Shown: one piece after another, positions 8,391-17,320 of the stretch
How positions within the stretch are numbered: the stretch's first letter is position 1
Layout: the number at the start of each line of letters is the position of its first letter
Assembly (NCBI RefSeq): GCF_022458865.1
Contig: NZ_JAJNMU010000024.1
Location: forward strand, 62,001 to 126,000
Direction: 5' to 3'
Length of the DNA: 64,000 nt
Origin: Paenibacillus periandrae
Lineage (GTDB): Bacteria; Bacillota; Bacilli; Paenibacillales; NBRC-103111
Translations under genes and position numbers: made by a program
Notes under the pieces: model-generated
The model's database searches: none
What the model was told of the DNA's origin: nothing
What the model saw: the letters and a program-made list of their open reading frames with translations, nothing else

Positions 8391-9616
8391 AAATGATCCA
8401 TTCCCTTATCTACAGATTTGTGATGAGGTCCAGCCCAGAGGCTGTCCTGATTGATGCTCCAATTATGCAAATTAAGCTTCATTTCACGCTTTGCCCAACC
8501 GCCGTCTATTCGACTCCATACGGCTGATCCATGCGGAATGCCACTTGTCGCGTCAGCCTGCTCAACATTGCACGCACCAACACCGACAGCGGTATGAAGT
8601 GTATCTTCTATAGTCAAGCCTCTCATCAAACCAAGTAAAAATCCCGCAATTGTGCAGTCCCCGGCGCCTGTAGTCCCTGTGACATCTACTTGATAACAAG
8701 ATGTGATCAACTCACTATTCGTCCAGTTCTCGAGATGGTTTTGAGTGGGAGCACAGTGCCCCATAGCCAACAGACGACTGCTATTGGACGTTGTTCGCAC
8801 ATACAAGCCATGCTCGCCAAGCTTTAGCCCTACGATGGCTGCACCCATATCGAGCAGCTGCTCCGATATTTCAGATAAGAGGGCTCCACTTGCAAAGGGT
8901 AAAAGATCCCCAGACACAGATTCTTGTTGAAACTGTTTATAATAATCAGGATGCAGCATGTAAAGAATTTCCTCAAAGCTCGGCAGAAACACATCGACAT
9001 AGGGGAGTACTTTTGTAAATATAGCACGCCAATCGGCTTTACCCGCATCAGACTCAGGATCAGGCTTAGCCAAATCAAGCGATACCGTCAACCCGCTATC
9101 CTTGACCCTTTTGAGCAATAAGGCCAATTCAGCACCATCATTCTCATACATCCTGCGCATTAAAGGAGGGTATCCAAAATGAAACAAGCGTACACTTTGG
9201 AGCTGTTCTGGAGTTAGGTCTGAAGCCGAATACGTATCGTTAGCTCCTGTAGCATGCAGGAAGGTTCGATCGATGTGTGGTGGGCTAATCACGATAGAAT
9301 ACGAGCTGTGCTCGTCAGGAGACACAATCATACCTTCGACTAATGTTGGGCTATATTGTCTTAATAGGTTTAGAATAGCATCACCGAACTGATCTTTACC
9401 AATTTTACCCATTAATTTCACCTTGCTGCCCAGCCGGTGAAGCGCTATTCCCGTATTGGAGACAGCACCTCCAGTTGAAATGACAGCAGGACCTATATCC
9501 ACCAATTTACCTGGAACCAGCAAAGCATCCATTCCAGCCTGCTTCTCGTAGATAGTCGGTATGATATCCAGACAGATATGTCCCGCCACGATCACTTCCG
9601 CTTCGTTGCCACTCAA
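8387..9616 (-). CDS. PfkB-family carbohydrate kinase
   Basis: Ribokinase-fold sugar kinase, 409 residues, which is long for the family (about 310-340): there is an insertion around residues 220-250 and a C-terminal extension after about 375. The N-terminal signature STGGAVSNTGIALHRLG (48-64) and the ATP-site motif TGTTGAGDCTIAGF (313-326, catalytic Asp320) are intact. The start is TTG with GGAGGG upstream, three bases after the oxidoreductase stop. In the operon logic it should phosphorylate the ketose produced by the cupin isomerase to give the aldolase substrate; the exact sugar is unknown. Confidence 0.88.
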   Translation of the reverse strand: MSGNEAEVIVAGHICLDIIPTIYEKQAGMDALLVPGKLVDIGPAVISTGGAVSNTGIALHRLGSKVKLMGKIGKDQFGDAILNLLRQYSPTLVEGMIVSPDEHSSYSIVISPPHIDRTFLHATGANDTYSASDLTPEQLQSVRLFHFGYPPLMRRMYENDGAELALLLKRVKDSGLTVSLDLAKPDPESDAGKADWRAIFTKVLPYVDVFLPSFEEILYMLHPDYYKQFQQESVSGDLLPFASGALLSEISEQLLDMGAAIVGLKLGEHGLYVRTTSNSSRLLAMGHCAPTQNHLENWTNSELITSCYQVDVTGTTGAGDCTIAGFLLGLMRGLTIEDTLHTAVGVGACNVEQADATSGIPHGSAVWSRIDGGWAKREMKLNLHNWSINQDSLWAGPHHKSVDKGMDHL

Positions 9617-9618
9617 AG

Positions 9619-10776
9619 CTAATCCCTCCAGTCGATCGATATCGTTTGTCCTGTCCGGTTGGATTCCAATGCTGCTGTAAAAATTTTATGGCTGCCTGCT
9701 GCCTCTTCTGGCGTTGCACAGTAGAACGGCTGCTGCATATCGTTATTGTGCGCCAGTTCATCACAGAATGCTGCCCACATCTGGAGAATCGAATCTGAGA
9801 AGCCAAACTCAAAGATACCTCCAGTAATTGTGCCATAAGCTGATTTGTAAGGAGCATCCACTACATGCCACGCTTGAGGACCACCCGGTTTATAGGGCAA
9901 GGAAGCTACCTGCTTAGGGTTTTTCGTTGTAAATTCTGCCGAGAAATCCGTACCTGTTATCCGGATAAACCACGTATTCGCATGACCTGGGGCAATCCGT
10001 TTGGTTGATAGAATCATAGGAAACTGCTGGTTTTCCTGTTCAACCTCACAAGCAAGGATGGCGTTGTCCCACGTTTCGCAGGGCACCATGTTTCCTTTGC
10101 CATCCGGTCGTTCGGGTATGATTTTGGACAATAAGGCTCTTACAGACTTTGGCTTCCAGCCGTAACGCATCGGAAGGTGCAGGACATGCATGCCTAAATC
10201 CCCCATACATCCATATTCGCCATTGGTAGCGATTCGCCTTTTCCAATTAATCACTTTTGTTGGGTCAAGATCGCTGGAATGCCAGAAACCCGCTTCGACT
10301 TCAATAATTTTACCGAATTTATTGTCTTGGACCCACTGAAAGATTTGTTGAGTTCCCGGGTAAAATGGAAATTCAGAGGAGCAGCGAACAATGACCTCTG
10401 GATGATTCATAATGGCTTCTGAAATCAGTCGATTGGCTTGCTGATCAATACCAAACGGCTTTTCTCCCAGCAGATGCTTGCCTGAGTTGATAATATCGAC
10501 ATAAATTTCCGCATGAAGCTGATGGGGAACCGCACAATAAATGGCATCTACAGCAGGATTGGCAAGAAGCTCCTTATAGTCGGTGTATGCGGCTTCCACG
10601 CTTGTAATGTTAGTCTGGAACCACTCCGTCGCCGCAGAGCTCGCATCACATACAGCCACTATTCTCGGTTCAAAATCAACATCGGTCAGATGGCTCCAAC
10701 GGGCTGCCGCGCTGGCAAACTCTTTCCCCATTAATCCGCAGCCAATAACTCCAAAGCGAATGATTTTTTTTGACAT
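9619..10776 (-). CDS. Gfo/Idh/MocA-family oxidoreductase
   Basis: NAD(P)-dependent dehydrogenase of 385 residues. An upstream in-frame start exists, but ATG at 10776 (MSKKIIRFGVIGCG) has AAGGGG in front and begins exactly at the Rossmann strand, so it is preferred. The nucleotide site is GVIGCGLMG, and LGEKPFGID carries the EKP lysine typical of the family's catalytic region. Family members oxidise or reduce sugars, inositols and glycosides. Placed between aldolase and kinase genes, it may act on the initial sugar or on the aldehyde released by the aldolase; these cannot be separated from sequence. Confidence 0.9.
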   Translation of the reverse strand: MSKKIIRFGVIGCGLMGKEFASAAARWSHLTDVDFEPRIVAVCDASSAATEWFQTNITSVEAAYTDYKELLANPAVDAIYCAVPHQLHAEIYVDIINSGKHLLGEKPFGIDQQANRLISEAIMNHPEVIVRCSSEFPFYPGTQQIFQWVQDNKFGKIIEVEAGFWHSSDLDPTKVINWKRRIATNGEYGCMGDLGMHVLHLPMRYGWKPKSVRALLSKIIPERPDGKGNMVPCETWDNAILACEVEQENQQFPMILSTKRIAPGHANTWFIRITGTDFSAEFTTKNPKQVASLPYKPGGPQAWHVVDAPYKSAYGTITGGIFEFGFSDSILQMWAAFCDELAHNNDMQQPFYCATPEEAAGSHKIFTAALESNRTGQTISIDWRD

Positions 10777-10798
10777 TTTGATAATCCCCTTTTCAATG

Positions 10799-11635
10799 TT
10801 ACCGAGATAGTAAAGCCTGGGCCTGCTCTGCAGAGGCTCCGTGGTGAACAATCGACATCAAGGCTTTGGTCATACCCGCTGGATCCGGATGCTGAATCAC
10901 ATTACGGCCATATACAATTCCTGAAGCGCCTTGCTTCATCAATTCTACGGTACGATTTATAATTTCCTCATCGCTGGCTCTTCCACCGCCACGAACAAGT
11001 ACTGGAATCCCGGAAGCAACTTCAATGACACGGTGATATTCTTCTACATGGTCACAAGGGTCAGCTTTTATCACATCTGCACCTAATTCAACAGCCTGGC
11101 GCACAAGCGGCAATATTTTCTGAATATCACCATCTACCATATAACCACCCTTATCTTGACTCGCCATAACCAAAGGCTCCACCATCAGGGGCATGCCGTA
11201 TTTTTCACATTCTGTTTTTAATAGAGAAACATTTTTAGTGCATTGGTGGTGCAGCTCTGGCTGATTAGGCAGCAGCAAAAGATTTACACACACCGACACC
11301 GCATCCATGCGAACAGCTTGCTCGATGGCCTTATCGATAAGCTCACTAAACAAGAAACGCGGCAGCACGCTTCCATAAATATTAGCCACATCTGTGCGAA
11401 GCACGAGCCCAGGCTTCTGGCTGCCAGGGATCGATTGCAGATGTCCAGCCTGGCCGATGCTTAGCTGAATACAATTGGGACCTGCTTCCACAATCGTTGC
11501 GATCGCTTGCTTCATATTCTCAATTCCAGCCAAAAATCCATACTCGTTAAAAAAACCGTGATCAACAGCCACATCAAAGCATTTACCTTGCGCACTGAAC
11601 ATTCGATTCAATCTTGGTTTTAGTTGTAGCGACAA
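10799..11635 (-). CDS. DeoC/LacD/LsrF-type class I aldolase
   Basis: A 278-residue TIM-barrel aldolase. AVDHG (23-27) and the strand ending in ADVIKADP place the Schiff-base lysine at about 190; GGGRASDEE forms the phosphate-binding loop and the end (GRNVIQHPDP) matches the LsrF/FbaB-type family. Such enzymes cleave phosphorylated ketoses into a triose phosphate and an aldehyde. The start is TTG with GGGAGTGG upstream. It is the first gene of the six-gene operon and ends 22 bases before the oxidoreductase start. It could also belong to the ADH-synthase branch of the family, but the catabolic setting argues against that. Confidence 0.86.
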   Translation of the reverse strand: MSLQLKPRLNRMFSAQGKCFDVAVDHGFFNEYGFLAGIENMKQAIATIVEAGPNCIQLSIGQAGHLQSIPGSQKPGLVLRTDVANIYGSVLPRFLFSELIDKAIEQAVRMDAVSVCVNLLLLPNQPELHHQCTKNVSLLKTECEKYGMPLMVEPLVMASQDKGGYMVDGDIQKILPLVRQAVELGADVIKADPCDHVEEYHRVIEVASGIPVLVRGGGRASDEEIINRTVELMKQGASGIVYGRNVIQHPDPAGMTKALMSIVHHGASAEQAQALLSR

Positions 11636-11679
11636 TTAAATCCACTCCCTTAAATTCATAATTTAAATATTAAAGTTCG

Positions 11680-11734
11680 ATTATAACTTCAAATGTTTAT
11701 TTATAACATTATATTACGTTATTTTATAACATTC
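11680..11734 (-). promoter_or_regulatory. Promoter/operator region of the carbohydrate operon with three TTATAAC repeats
   Basis: In an AT-rich leader upstream of the aldolase gene the plus strand shows TTATAACTT at 11681, TTATAACATT at 11701 and TTATAACATT at 11724, spaced 20 and 23 bases. Read on the minus strand, TATAAT (plus 11680-11685) could be the -10 element and overlaps the first repeat. Tandem repeats at about two helical turns are what DeoR-type repressors usually bind, and the operon encodes one. Function is inferred. Confidence 0.5.
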
Positions 11735-11739
11735 GTCTA

Positions 11740-11768
11740 CAAAAAAATCACCCTGAAAGAATCAGGGA
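11740..11768 (-). terminator. Terminator after the alpha-mannosidase gene
   Basis: CCCTGA (11751-11756) pairs with TCAGGG (11762-11767). On the minus strand the hairpin is followed by TGATTTTTTTG. It lies between the mannosidase stop and the aldolase operon promoter, so the two run as separate transcripts. Confidence 0.78.
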
Positions 11769-11804
11769 GATCTATTAATAACACTATCGATAAATGCCCC
11801 TACA

Positions 11805-14639
11805 TTATTCGAATTCCAGGCAAATAGATGCAACCGAATAGGCTGGCACTTCGAACGTAACCGTATTGCCGCTTGCCTGAATCGATCCCTTGTTGGTTAC
11901 TTTGCGTTCGTTCATATCTACGTAATAAGCTGTCGATACGGTTCGGAACAGCTGGAGCGCTGCTGTCGTTCGCTCTCCCGCTGTTTCGTAAGCTCGGATG
12001 ATCCACCGTTTGCCCGCATCTTGCTCCGGCATTTTTACAGCGGCTACAACCACCGAGCCTTCCGTCAGCTTCAAAAAGCTTGCGTCAAGCGGCCTAGTAC
12101 CTGTATGCGAAGTACCGGACAATACGTTGAACGGATGATTGAAGCGGTGTGCGGTTTCGATCAGTTCTTGATCGCAGGCCGATTCCACAACGCATACCCC
12201 AATGCTGATTCGGTGATGATTGCCGAGCTCCGGGTACGGGTCCGGATCATAAGAGCTGCGGATTAATGAAACCGACAACGCATTGTCCGTCCCGCGAAAC
12301 CCGTATTTGTTGTTTGTCACCAGCATGACAGATGGTTTGCCCGCATCTCGCACGCCGAGCGCCCAGCTATTTCCCGGAACGTCCATGTCAAGCGGCTTGC
12401 GCAGAATCGTACCAAATGGCACATCATATTTATAAGTCGCGCTTTCGTAGGCAAGCGGCCAATGGAAGTTCAACTGTGGAATGCTGATGCCCGATTTGCC
12501 GATTTCGTGCCAATCGCACTCTACTTGAAAATCGAGACGTGGGTTATTCCGGTCGAGCGATACGATGACTTTCAATTTGGAAGCGCCGCATTCGAGCTCG
12601 TATTGTAAGGATTGTCGTATGCTGCCATCCGAGATCATTTTTAATTTCACGTTACTATGCGCATTCTCGATCTTCATGTAGCGACCAACATACCAAGCAC
12701 TCATCCCTTTTCCGGTATCCTCCTGAATCAGACGGAACAAGCCAGCGGGGCGGGATGCATCGATCATTTGTTCACCTGTCTTCTTATGGATCATCGAAAT
12801 GACCGTCGCATCTATGGGATGAAAAATCACCTGTAGTACATCGTTTTCAAGCACATACCTATTCTCTCGTTCCACCCTCGGATCAGTTGGCAGAAAAGGA
12901 TTCACCGATCCTTCACCCTCTGAAATGGTATATGTGCTATAACCGCATGTCGGTGCTTTGACATATACGAGCAACCGCGTGTAATGATGTCCCCAATATG
13001 GGTTAAAGCCTTCATCAATCATTTGATGTGCAGCATCTCTGCCTTCGCTGTCCCTGACAATCAATGTTTGGAGAGGGCTATTCCAATCCCAAAGCACGAC
13101 TTCCGTCGTCTCTTCCCGGTCGTATGCCGAAGGGTTGAAAAAATGGACAATTCGCGTATTGCCTCTGCCGCGTTCGACTTGCGTAATTTTGAACTCACGG
13201 GTGCCATAACCAACTCCAGCACCTTCTGACACTGTAAGCTTGTCTTGAAGCCCGCCCAATTGTGACGTATCGATCGTCGCGGCAATGCTTTCAAGCGCTA
13301 GCTTACGGTTCGTGCCCGCGATCGCCATCGTATTTTGAAACAGACCGAGTGCATGCTCTCTGGTTTCAATAACACCGGAGCCGGGAAGAATATCATGAAA
13401 CTGGTTGAACAGCACATTTTTCCAAGCTTCCTCATACGCCGTTCCTGGATATGTGGCCCCTGCTGCAACCGCCGCCGCCGAGCTGAACATTTCGGCTTCA
13501 TTTAACGTCGCTTCTCCAATCCGGTTTGCCGTTTTGATTTTTGTCTGTGACGTGTAACAGCCGGTAAAGACGAAGTTGATTTCACCCGTCACGACAGGCA
13601 GCTTGTCGGCAAGCGGCTCGACGAGCTTATAATACTCACTGTAGGTGCCAAATCGGATTTGAGGATAAATCGGCCAGTCGTTCATATCCATGATACGTTC
13701 CAAATCGCGTCTTGTCGGGCCGCCACCGTGATCGCCAACACCGTAAACGTTCAAATAGGTTTTCAAGCCGGTTTGGCGGCAAATTTCCGGGACATACGAT
13801 CCGAGAATGGGCTGTACGCTATCGTTATACCACGTTGGCTCACGATATACGATAACCGACTTGCCGGACGGTGCTTGCCAGCGATATAAAATGTGTCCGT
13901 CATTACCACGGCAGTGGTAATAAAACTTAACGCCGCCGTTCGCCAATATTTCCGGCACGTTGACGCTGTGCCCAAATGTGTCCGGCTCAAAATCGAGATT
14001 CAGGCTGTCCGGGTCCAAGTCAAATAGCTGGGACAAGTATCGTTTTGTATAAAGCAAATGCCTGGCCAGGCTTTCACCGTTCGGCATATTTTTGTCAGCT
14101 TCCACCCAATGTGACGCCGTCACTTCCCAGCGCCCTTCCTTAACACGTTTCTTGATCTCCTCCATCATATCCGGTGCGTACTGCTCGACGATTCGATAAA
14201 TGGACGCCTGTGATTGGGAAAATGTAAAATCGGGGTACTCGTTCAGTAAATTCAGCATCGTTCGTAACGTATCGATCGTAACCGCGACCGTCTCATCCCA
14301 TGGCCACATCCAGTTCATGTCGATGTGGGCGTGTGCAGCGCAGATGATATCGTAACTTTTCGCCGCCGCAGCAAGCTCGCTCAGCATGCTCTCTGCGTGC
14401 AGCGCAGTATGCTTGCCAATGACACCTTCTTCGGCGATTTGTTGCTCTACATAGGACAAAGCTGCTTCAATCGGCTCATTGTACCTGTACCCCTCCACTT
14501 TAGAAACTTCATGCGCAAAAACCAGCTGCGACAATATGCGTTCTCCCCAATAGCCTGGTTTTGAGCTTATTTTTTCTTCCCAATAGGTTTTAGGCGCATT
14601 TCCAAGAAGCTTCCTAAGCCGGGCGTCAATCGATTTCAT
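11805..14639 (-). CDS. Glycoside hydrolase family 38 alpha-mannosidase
   Basis: Cytoplasmic retaining alpha-mannosidase, 944 residues, no signal peptide. The GH38 N-terminal catalytic domain carries the zinc-binding HAHIDMNW motif (103-110) and the nucleophile Asp220 in EPDTFGHS; GVGDHGGGPTRRD follows later. The middle helical domain and the C-terminal beta domains complete the usual architecture. The start has GGAGGG. It is divergent from a GntR/LacI-type regulator with shared candidate operators, so it is probably induced by its substrate or product. Released mannose or a mannose derivative could feed the neighbouring isomerase-kinase-aldolase operon, but no importer lies beside it. Confidence 0.95.
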   Translation of the reverse strand: MKSIDARLRKLLGNAPKTYWEEKISSKPGYWGERILSQLVFAHEVSKVEGYRYNEPIEAALSYVEQQIAEEGVIGKHTALHAESMLSELAAAAKSYDIICAAHAHIDMNWMWPWDETVAVTIDTLRTMLNLLNEYPDFTFSQSQASIYRIVEQYAPDMMEEIKKRVKEGRWEVTASHWVEADKNMPNGESLARHLLYTKRYLSQLFDLDPDSLNLDFEPDTFGHSVNVPEILANGGVKFYYHCRGNDGHILYRWQAPSGKSVIVYREPTWYNDSVQPILGSYVPEICRQTGLKTYLNVYGVGDHGGGPTRRDLERIMDMNDWPIYPQIRFGTYSEYYKLVEPLADKLPVVTGEINFVFTGCYTSQTKIKTANRIGEATLNEAEMFSSAAAVAAGATYPGTAYEEAWKNVLFNQFHDILPGSGVIETREHALGLFQNTMAIAGTNRKLALESIAATIDTSQLGGLQDKLTVSEGAGVGYGTREFKITQVERGRGNTRIVHFFNPSAYDREETTEVVLWDWNSPLQTLIVRDSEGRDAAHQMIDEGFNPYWGHHYTRLLVYVKAPTCGYSTYTISEGEGSVNPFLPTDPRVERENRYVLENDVLQVIFHPIDATVISMIHKKTGEQMIDASRPAGLFRLIQEDTGKGMSAWYVGRYMKIENAHSNVKLKMISDGSIRQSLQYELECGASKLKVIVSLDRNNPRLDFQVECDWHEIGKSGISIPQLNFHWPLAYESATYKYDVPFGTILRKPLDMDVPGNSWALGVRDAGKPSVMLVTNNKYGFRGTDNALSVSLIRSSYDPDPYPELGNHHRISIGVCVVESACDQELIETAHRFNHPFNVLSGTSHTGTRPLDASFLKLTEGSVVVAAVKMPEQDAGKRWIIRAYETAGERTTAALQLFRTVSTAYYVDMNERKVTNKGSIQASGNTVTFEVPAYSVASICLEFE

Positions 14640-14679
14640 GTAATTCCCTCCACTATTTTGATTTAGAACATATCAAACA

Positions 14680-14814
14680 TACAAATATACAAATCTTACA
14701 ATCTAAATATAAATCTAACAAATATACTTGTAAAGGTTTATTTTTCAATTTCAACCATCAGATATCCCTGCTGTTCACTACAAAAATACAACAAAATAAA
14801 TTTGTATATTGGTA
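14680..14814. promoter_or_regulatory. Divergent promoter region with three related 14-base operator candidates
   Basis: Three related sites lie in the mannosidase-regulator interval: ACAAATATACAAAT (14681-14694), ACAAATATACTTGT (14718-14731, near-perfect palindrome) and ATTTGTATATTGGT (14800-14813, inverse orientation, one mismatch to the first). They resemble the ATTTGTA-type boxes of AraR, a GntR-headed LacI-bodied repressor like the one encoded next door. The central site is the most symmetrical. Binding is inferred. Confidence 0.5.
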
Positions 14815-14865
14815 TTATTTTTGATAGGATGTGTATGTATATTTGGACAGAGGAGGCCCTACATT

Positions 14866-16038
14866 ATGATACGTGAAGCGAAACGCGCTCCGCTGTACTC
14901 GCAAATCAGAGACTACATCCTTGAACATATTCATCAACATAAATGGCTGGCGAATGATCGGTTACCCACGGAAGCAGAGCTGGCCAAGCAGTTCGGAGTC
15001 AGCCGATTCACCGTCAAAAACGCACTGTCCGATTTGGTTAAGGAAGGGTTGATTTACCGCATTCAAGGTAAAGGCTCTTTCATATCGCAGGCGGTAGCTG
15101 ATCAGGATAACATCTCGATACCTCAGGAACGGACTGTTAGTGCGGCGGGAGCAGTAGGTGCATTCAGACCCATCGTCTTTCTGACACCGAGTATTGAAAG
15201 CTCCTTGTCTGCGAATATTTTGGCTGGAGCTGAAGAGCTATTGTCCGAGCATGGATATCCCATCATGTTCCGTTCAACACGGAATGATCAGGAGAAAGAG
15301 CGGCAATTGCTCCAGGAGTGCTCCAGAATGGGAGCCAGAGGTTTCATGATTATACCGGTTGACGGTGAATCCTATAATGAGGATATTTTGCGTCTGACGT
15401 TGAATAAATTTCCGGTTGTCGTCATCGATCGTTACTTGCGGGGTGTCGACACGAATTGCGTCTGTTCGGACAATGCAGGCGGTGCCTATGACGCGACTTC
15501 CCACCTTATTGAACTCGGTCATTCCAACCTCGCGTTCGTCGCCCTGCACAATCGGTCAACTACGAGCCTGGAAGACCGTTTGACAGGTTTTGAAAAAGCG
15601 CTGACCCAGCATCACATTCCGATTGACCATCACCGCTGTCTGATCGAGTTGTTTGGCGAACATCCATCAAAGGCTGAACAACGCAGCACCTTCGCTGAGC
15701 ATAAATCTCTCGTTCGATCTTTTTTGGAACGTAATCCCGATGTAACCGCCGTATTCGCGGCGACAAACAGCAGCGGAATTGCCGTGCTCGAAGCGGCAGA
15801 GGAGCTTGGCATCAAGGTACCGGAACAGCTGTCGGTCATATTTTTCGACGATTACGAGCATTCTACACTTTCCCGTATCCCGCCCAGCTGCGTCGTTCAG
15901 CAGGATAAAGAAATCGGCTCTGCTGCTGCACAACTGCTCATGGCTGTCATTGAAAATCCGCTGCTGGAGCGCAAACAATTGACGCTGCCGACTCAATTGG
16001 TACTTCGGAAATCTACTGCCCGGGTGAGGCCGTCATAA
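14866..16038 (+). CDS. GntR-HTH / LacI-sensor transcriptional regulator (AraR-like architecture)
   Basis: The start is ATG at 14866 with AGGAGG at 14851; an earlier in-frame start has no ribosome site. The 390-residue product has an N-terminal GntR winged helix (RAPLYSQIRDYILEHI, then LPTEAELAKQFGVSRFTVKN and GKGSFIS) and a C-terminal LacI/periplasmic-binding-protein sugar sensor (about 105-385), with the conserved FFDDYEHSTLSRIPPS and VVQQDKEIG. It is divergent from the GH38 gene and most likely represses it until a sugar ligand binds. The ligand is unknown. Confidence 0.93.
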   Translation: MIREAKRAPLYSQIRDYILEHIHQHKWLANDRLPTEAELAKQFGVSRFTVKNALSDLVKEGLIYRIQGKGSFISQAVADQDNISIPQERTVSAAGAVGAFRPIVFLTPSIESSLSANILAGAEELLSEHGYPIMFRSTRNDQEKERQLLQECSRMGARGFMIIPVDGESYNEDILRLTLNKFPVVVIDRYLRGVDTNCVCSDNAGGAYDATSHLIELGHSNLAFVALHNRSTTSLEDRLTGFEKALTQHHIPIDHHRCLIELFGEHPSKAEQRSTFAEHKSLVRSFLERNPDVTAVFAATNSSGIAVLEAAEELGIKVPEQLSVIFFDDYEHSTLSRIPPSCVVQQDKEIGSAAAQLLMAVIENPLLERKQLTLPTQLVLRKSTARVRPS

Positions 16039-16083
16039 TAAGTTTCCCCTGAAAGCATGATTTGTCAGTGGGACTGCTGCATG

Positions 16084-16123
16084 AAAAAGCCACAAAGCGT
16101 GAGTTATCGCATTGTGGCTTTTG
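16084..16123. terminator. Bidirectional terminator between convergent genes
   Basis: GCCACAA (16089-16095) pairs with TTGTGGC (16112-16118), flanked by an A-run on the left and T-run on the right. It separates the GntR/LacI regulator from the convergent lipoprotein gene. Confidence 0.8.
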
Positions 16124-16157
16124 GTGATCCGTAATGTCACATAGCTAATGTAAATGC

Positions 16158-17033
16158 TTAGCTGGCACTTTTCAGAGCTTCTGCAGGTACTTTAATCTCA
16201 GCTACTTTGTTATGATTGGAAAAGGTATTGTCCATTTTCATATCCATGGAAATTTTTTGTCCTTGTTGGTCCATATCCATGGTCATTTCGACATTCATGC
16301 TTACGGGGATGTACTCATCCTTTTTAATAGCGTATGTCATTTTCATACTCTTAATGTTCATCTGATCCATCATCGCATTCATTTGCGGATTATTACTGCC
16401 TGAGCTGTTCATCAGCTTCTTAGCCAGCTCTTTGACGCTATCGCCGGATATCGTCGCGCTCATCACATAATTGCCTCCATCCTCTGTAACCTTGGTATCC
16501 TTGGTTATAGAGTTGAATTGCTCCAGCTGCTTATCCGGGCTTGCCTGATTTTTAATCGTTGCCATTAATTGATCCTTGGTATTGTCAGGCAATTTAGTCC
16601 AGGTCCCCTGCGACTGCATGTATATTCCGTCTTTTGTGATGTATTGCTTAATATCTTGAGTTTGATCATTGCCTGGCATCGTCATTTTGATTTCCTGGTA
16701 CATGGCAATCGGTTCTTGAATCACATCTGTTTTCATATTCATATTTACTTTCTGATCTTGCTTCTTGCCGTCCACGGTGACGGAAATATTCTGATCCATC
16801 TTCGTATCCATGGTATAGCTTTTCAGCTTTTGACTGGCCTCCGATGTTTTTGTAATCAGTTCTTCGGCTGTTGGCACCCCTTTAGTTGTTTCAACTTTAC
16901 TTGTTGCTGTTGGTTGATTCATGCCAGCCGCCGGCTGACTGGCCCCTGTAGGCGTACTTTCACCCTTCTGCCCGCATGCAGTGATGCTCAGCAGCAACGG
17001 AACGGTTAATAACATCGATGTCCATTTTCTCAA
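16158..17033 (-). CDS. Secreted lipoprotein with DUF6612/LppX-like fold
   Basis: A 291-residue lipoprotein. The start is TTG with GGGAGGG before it. The type II signal peptide ends in SITAC with Cys20 lipidated, followed by a Thr/Pro/Ala-rich linker. The body is rich in methionine and alternating beta-type sequences (NVEMTMDMDQQG, ISMDMKMDN), resembling the DUF6612/LolA-LppX-like group of Bacillus lipoproteins that adopt a half-barrel for hydrophobic ligands. The fold assignment is tentative; its ligand is unknown. It appears monocistronic. Confidence 0.75.
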   Translation of the reverse strand: MRKWTSMLLTVPLLLSITACGQKGESTPTGASQPAAGMNQPTATSKVETTKGVPTAEELITKTSEASQKLKSYTMDTKMDQNISVTVDGKKQDQKVNMNMKTDVIQEPIAMYQEIKMTMPGNDQTQDIKQYITKDGIYMQSQGTWTKLPDNTKDQLMATIKNQASPDKQLEQFNSITKDTKVTEDGGNYVMSATISGDSVKELAKKLMNSSGSNNPQMNAMMDQMNIKSMKMTYAIKKDEYIPVSMNVEMTMDMDQQGQKISMDMKMDNTFSNHNKVAEIKVPAEALKSAS

Positions 17034-17147
17034 AATAGTTCCCTCCCAAAATTCCTCTATATAATATGTACCTTATGTATTTACCCCTATCAAATAAAAC
17101 TAAACGGTAAATCCTCCCAGCATGAAAACTTCATGAACAATGCAAAT

Positions 17148-17175
17148 AGACCCTGAAGCAGGGTCTTAGATTTTG
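17148..17175. terminator. Hairpin, possible terminator of the selO gene
   Basis: AGACCCTG (17148-17155) pairs perfectly with CAGGGTCT (17159-17166) around a 3-base loop. The following T-tract is better on the plus strand (TTAGATTTT) than on the minus strand, where selO ends 150 bases earlier. No gene on the plus strand feeds it. The direction is uncertain. Confidence 0.45.
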
Positions 17176-17320
17176 GCAATAGCTGTTTCGTTAAATGGAC
17201 TCGGAATTATCGCTATCGATCTGTATTTACAAGCTTTTATCTGTGAATCGTATTAGTGTACGTATTGCATTAAAGTGCATGCCCTCGTCTCTCAACATGT
17301 CTCATATATTGCTTCTGTGA

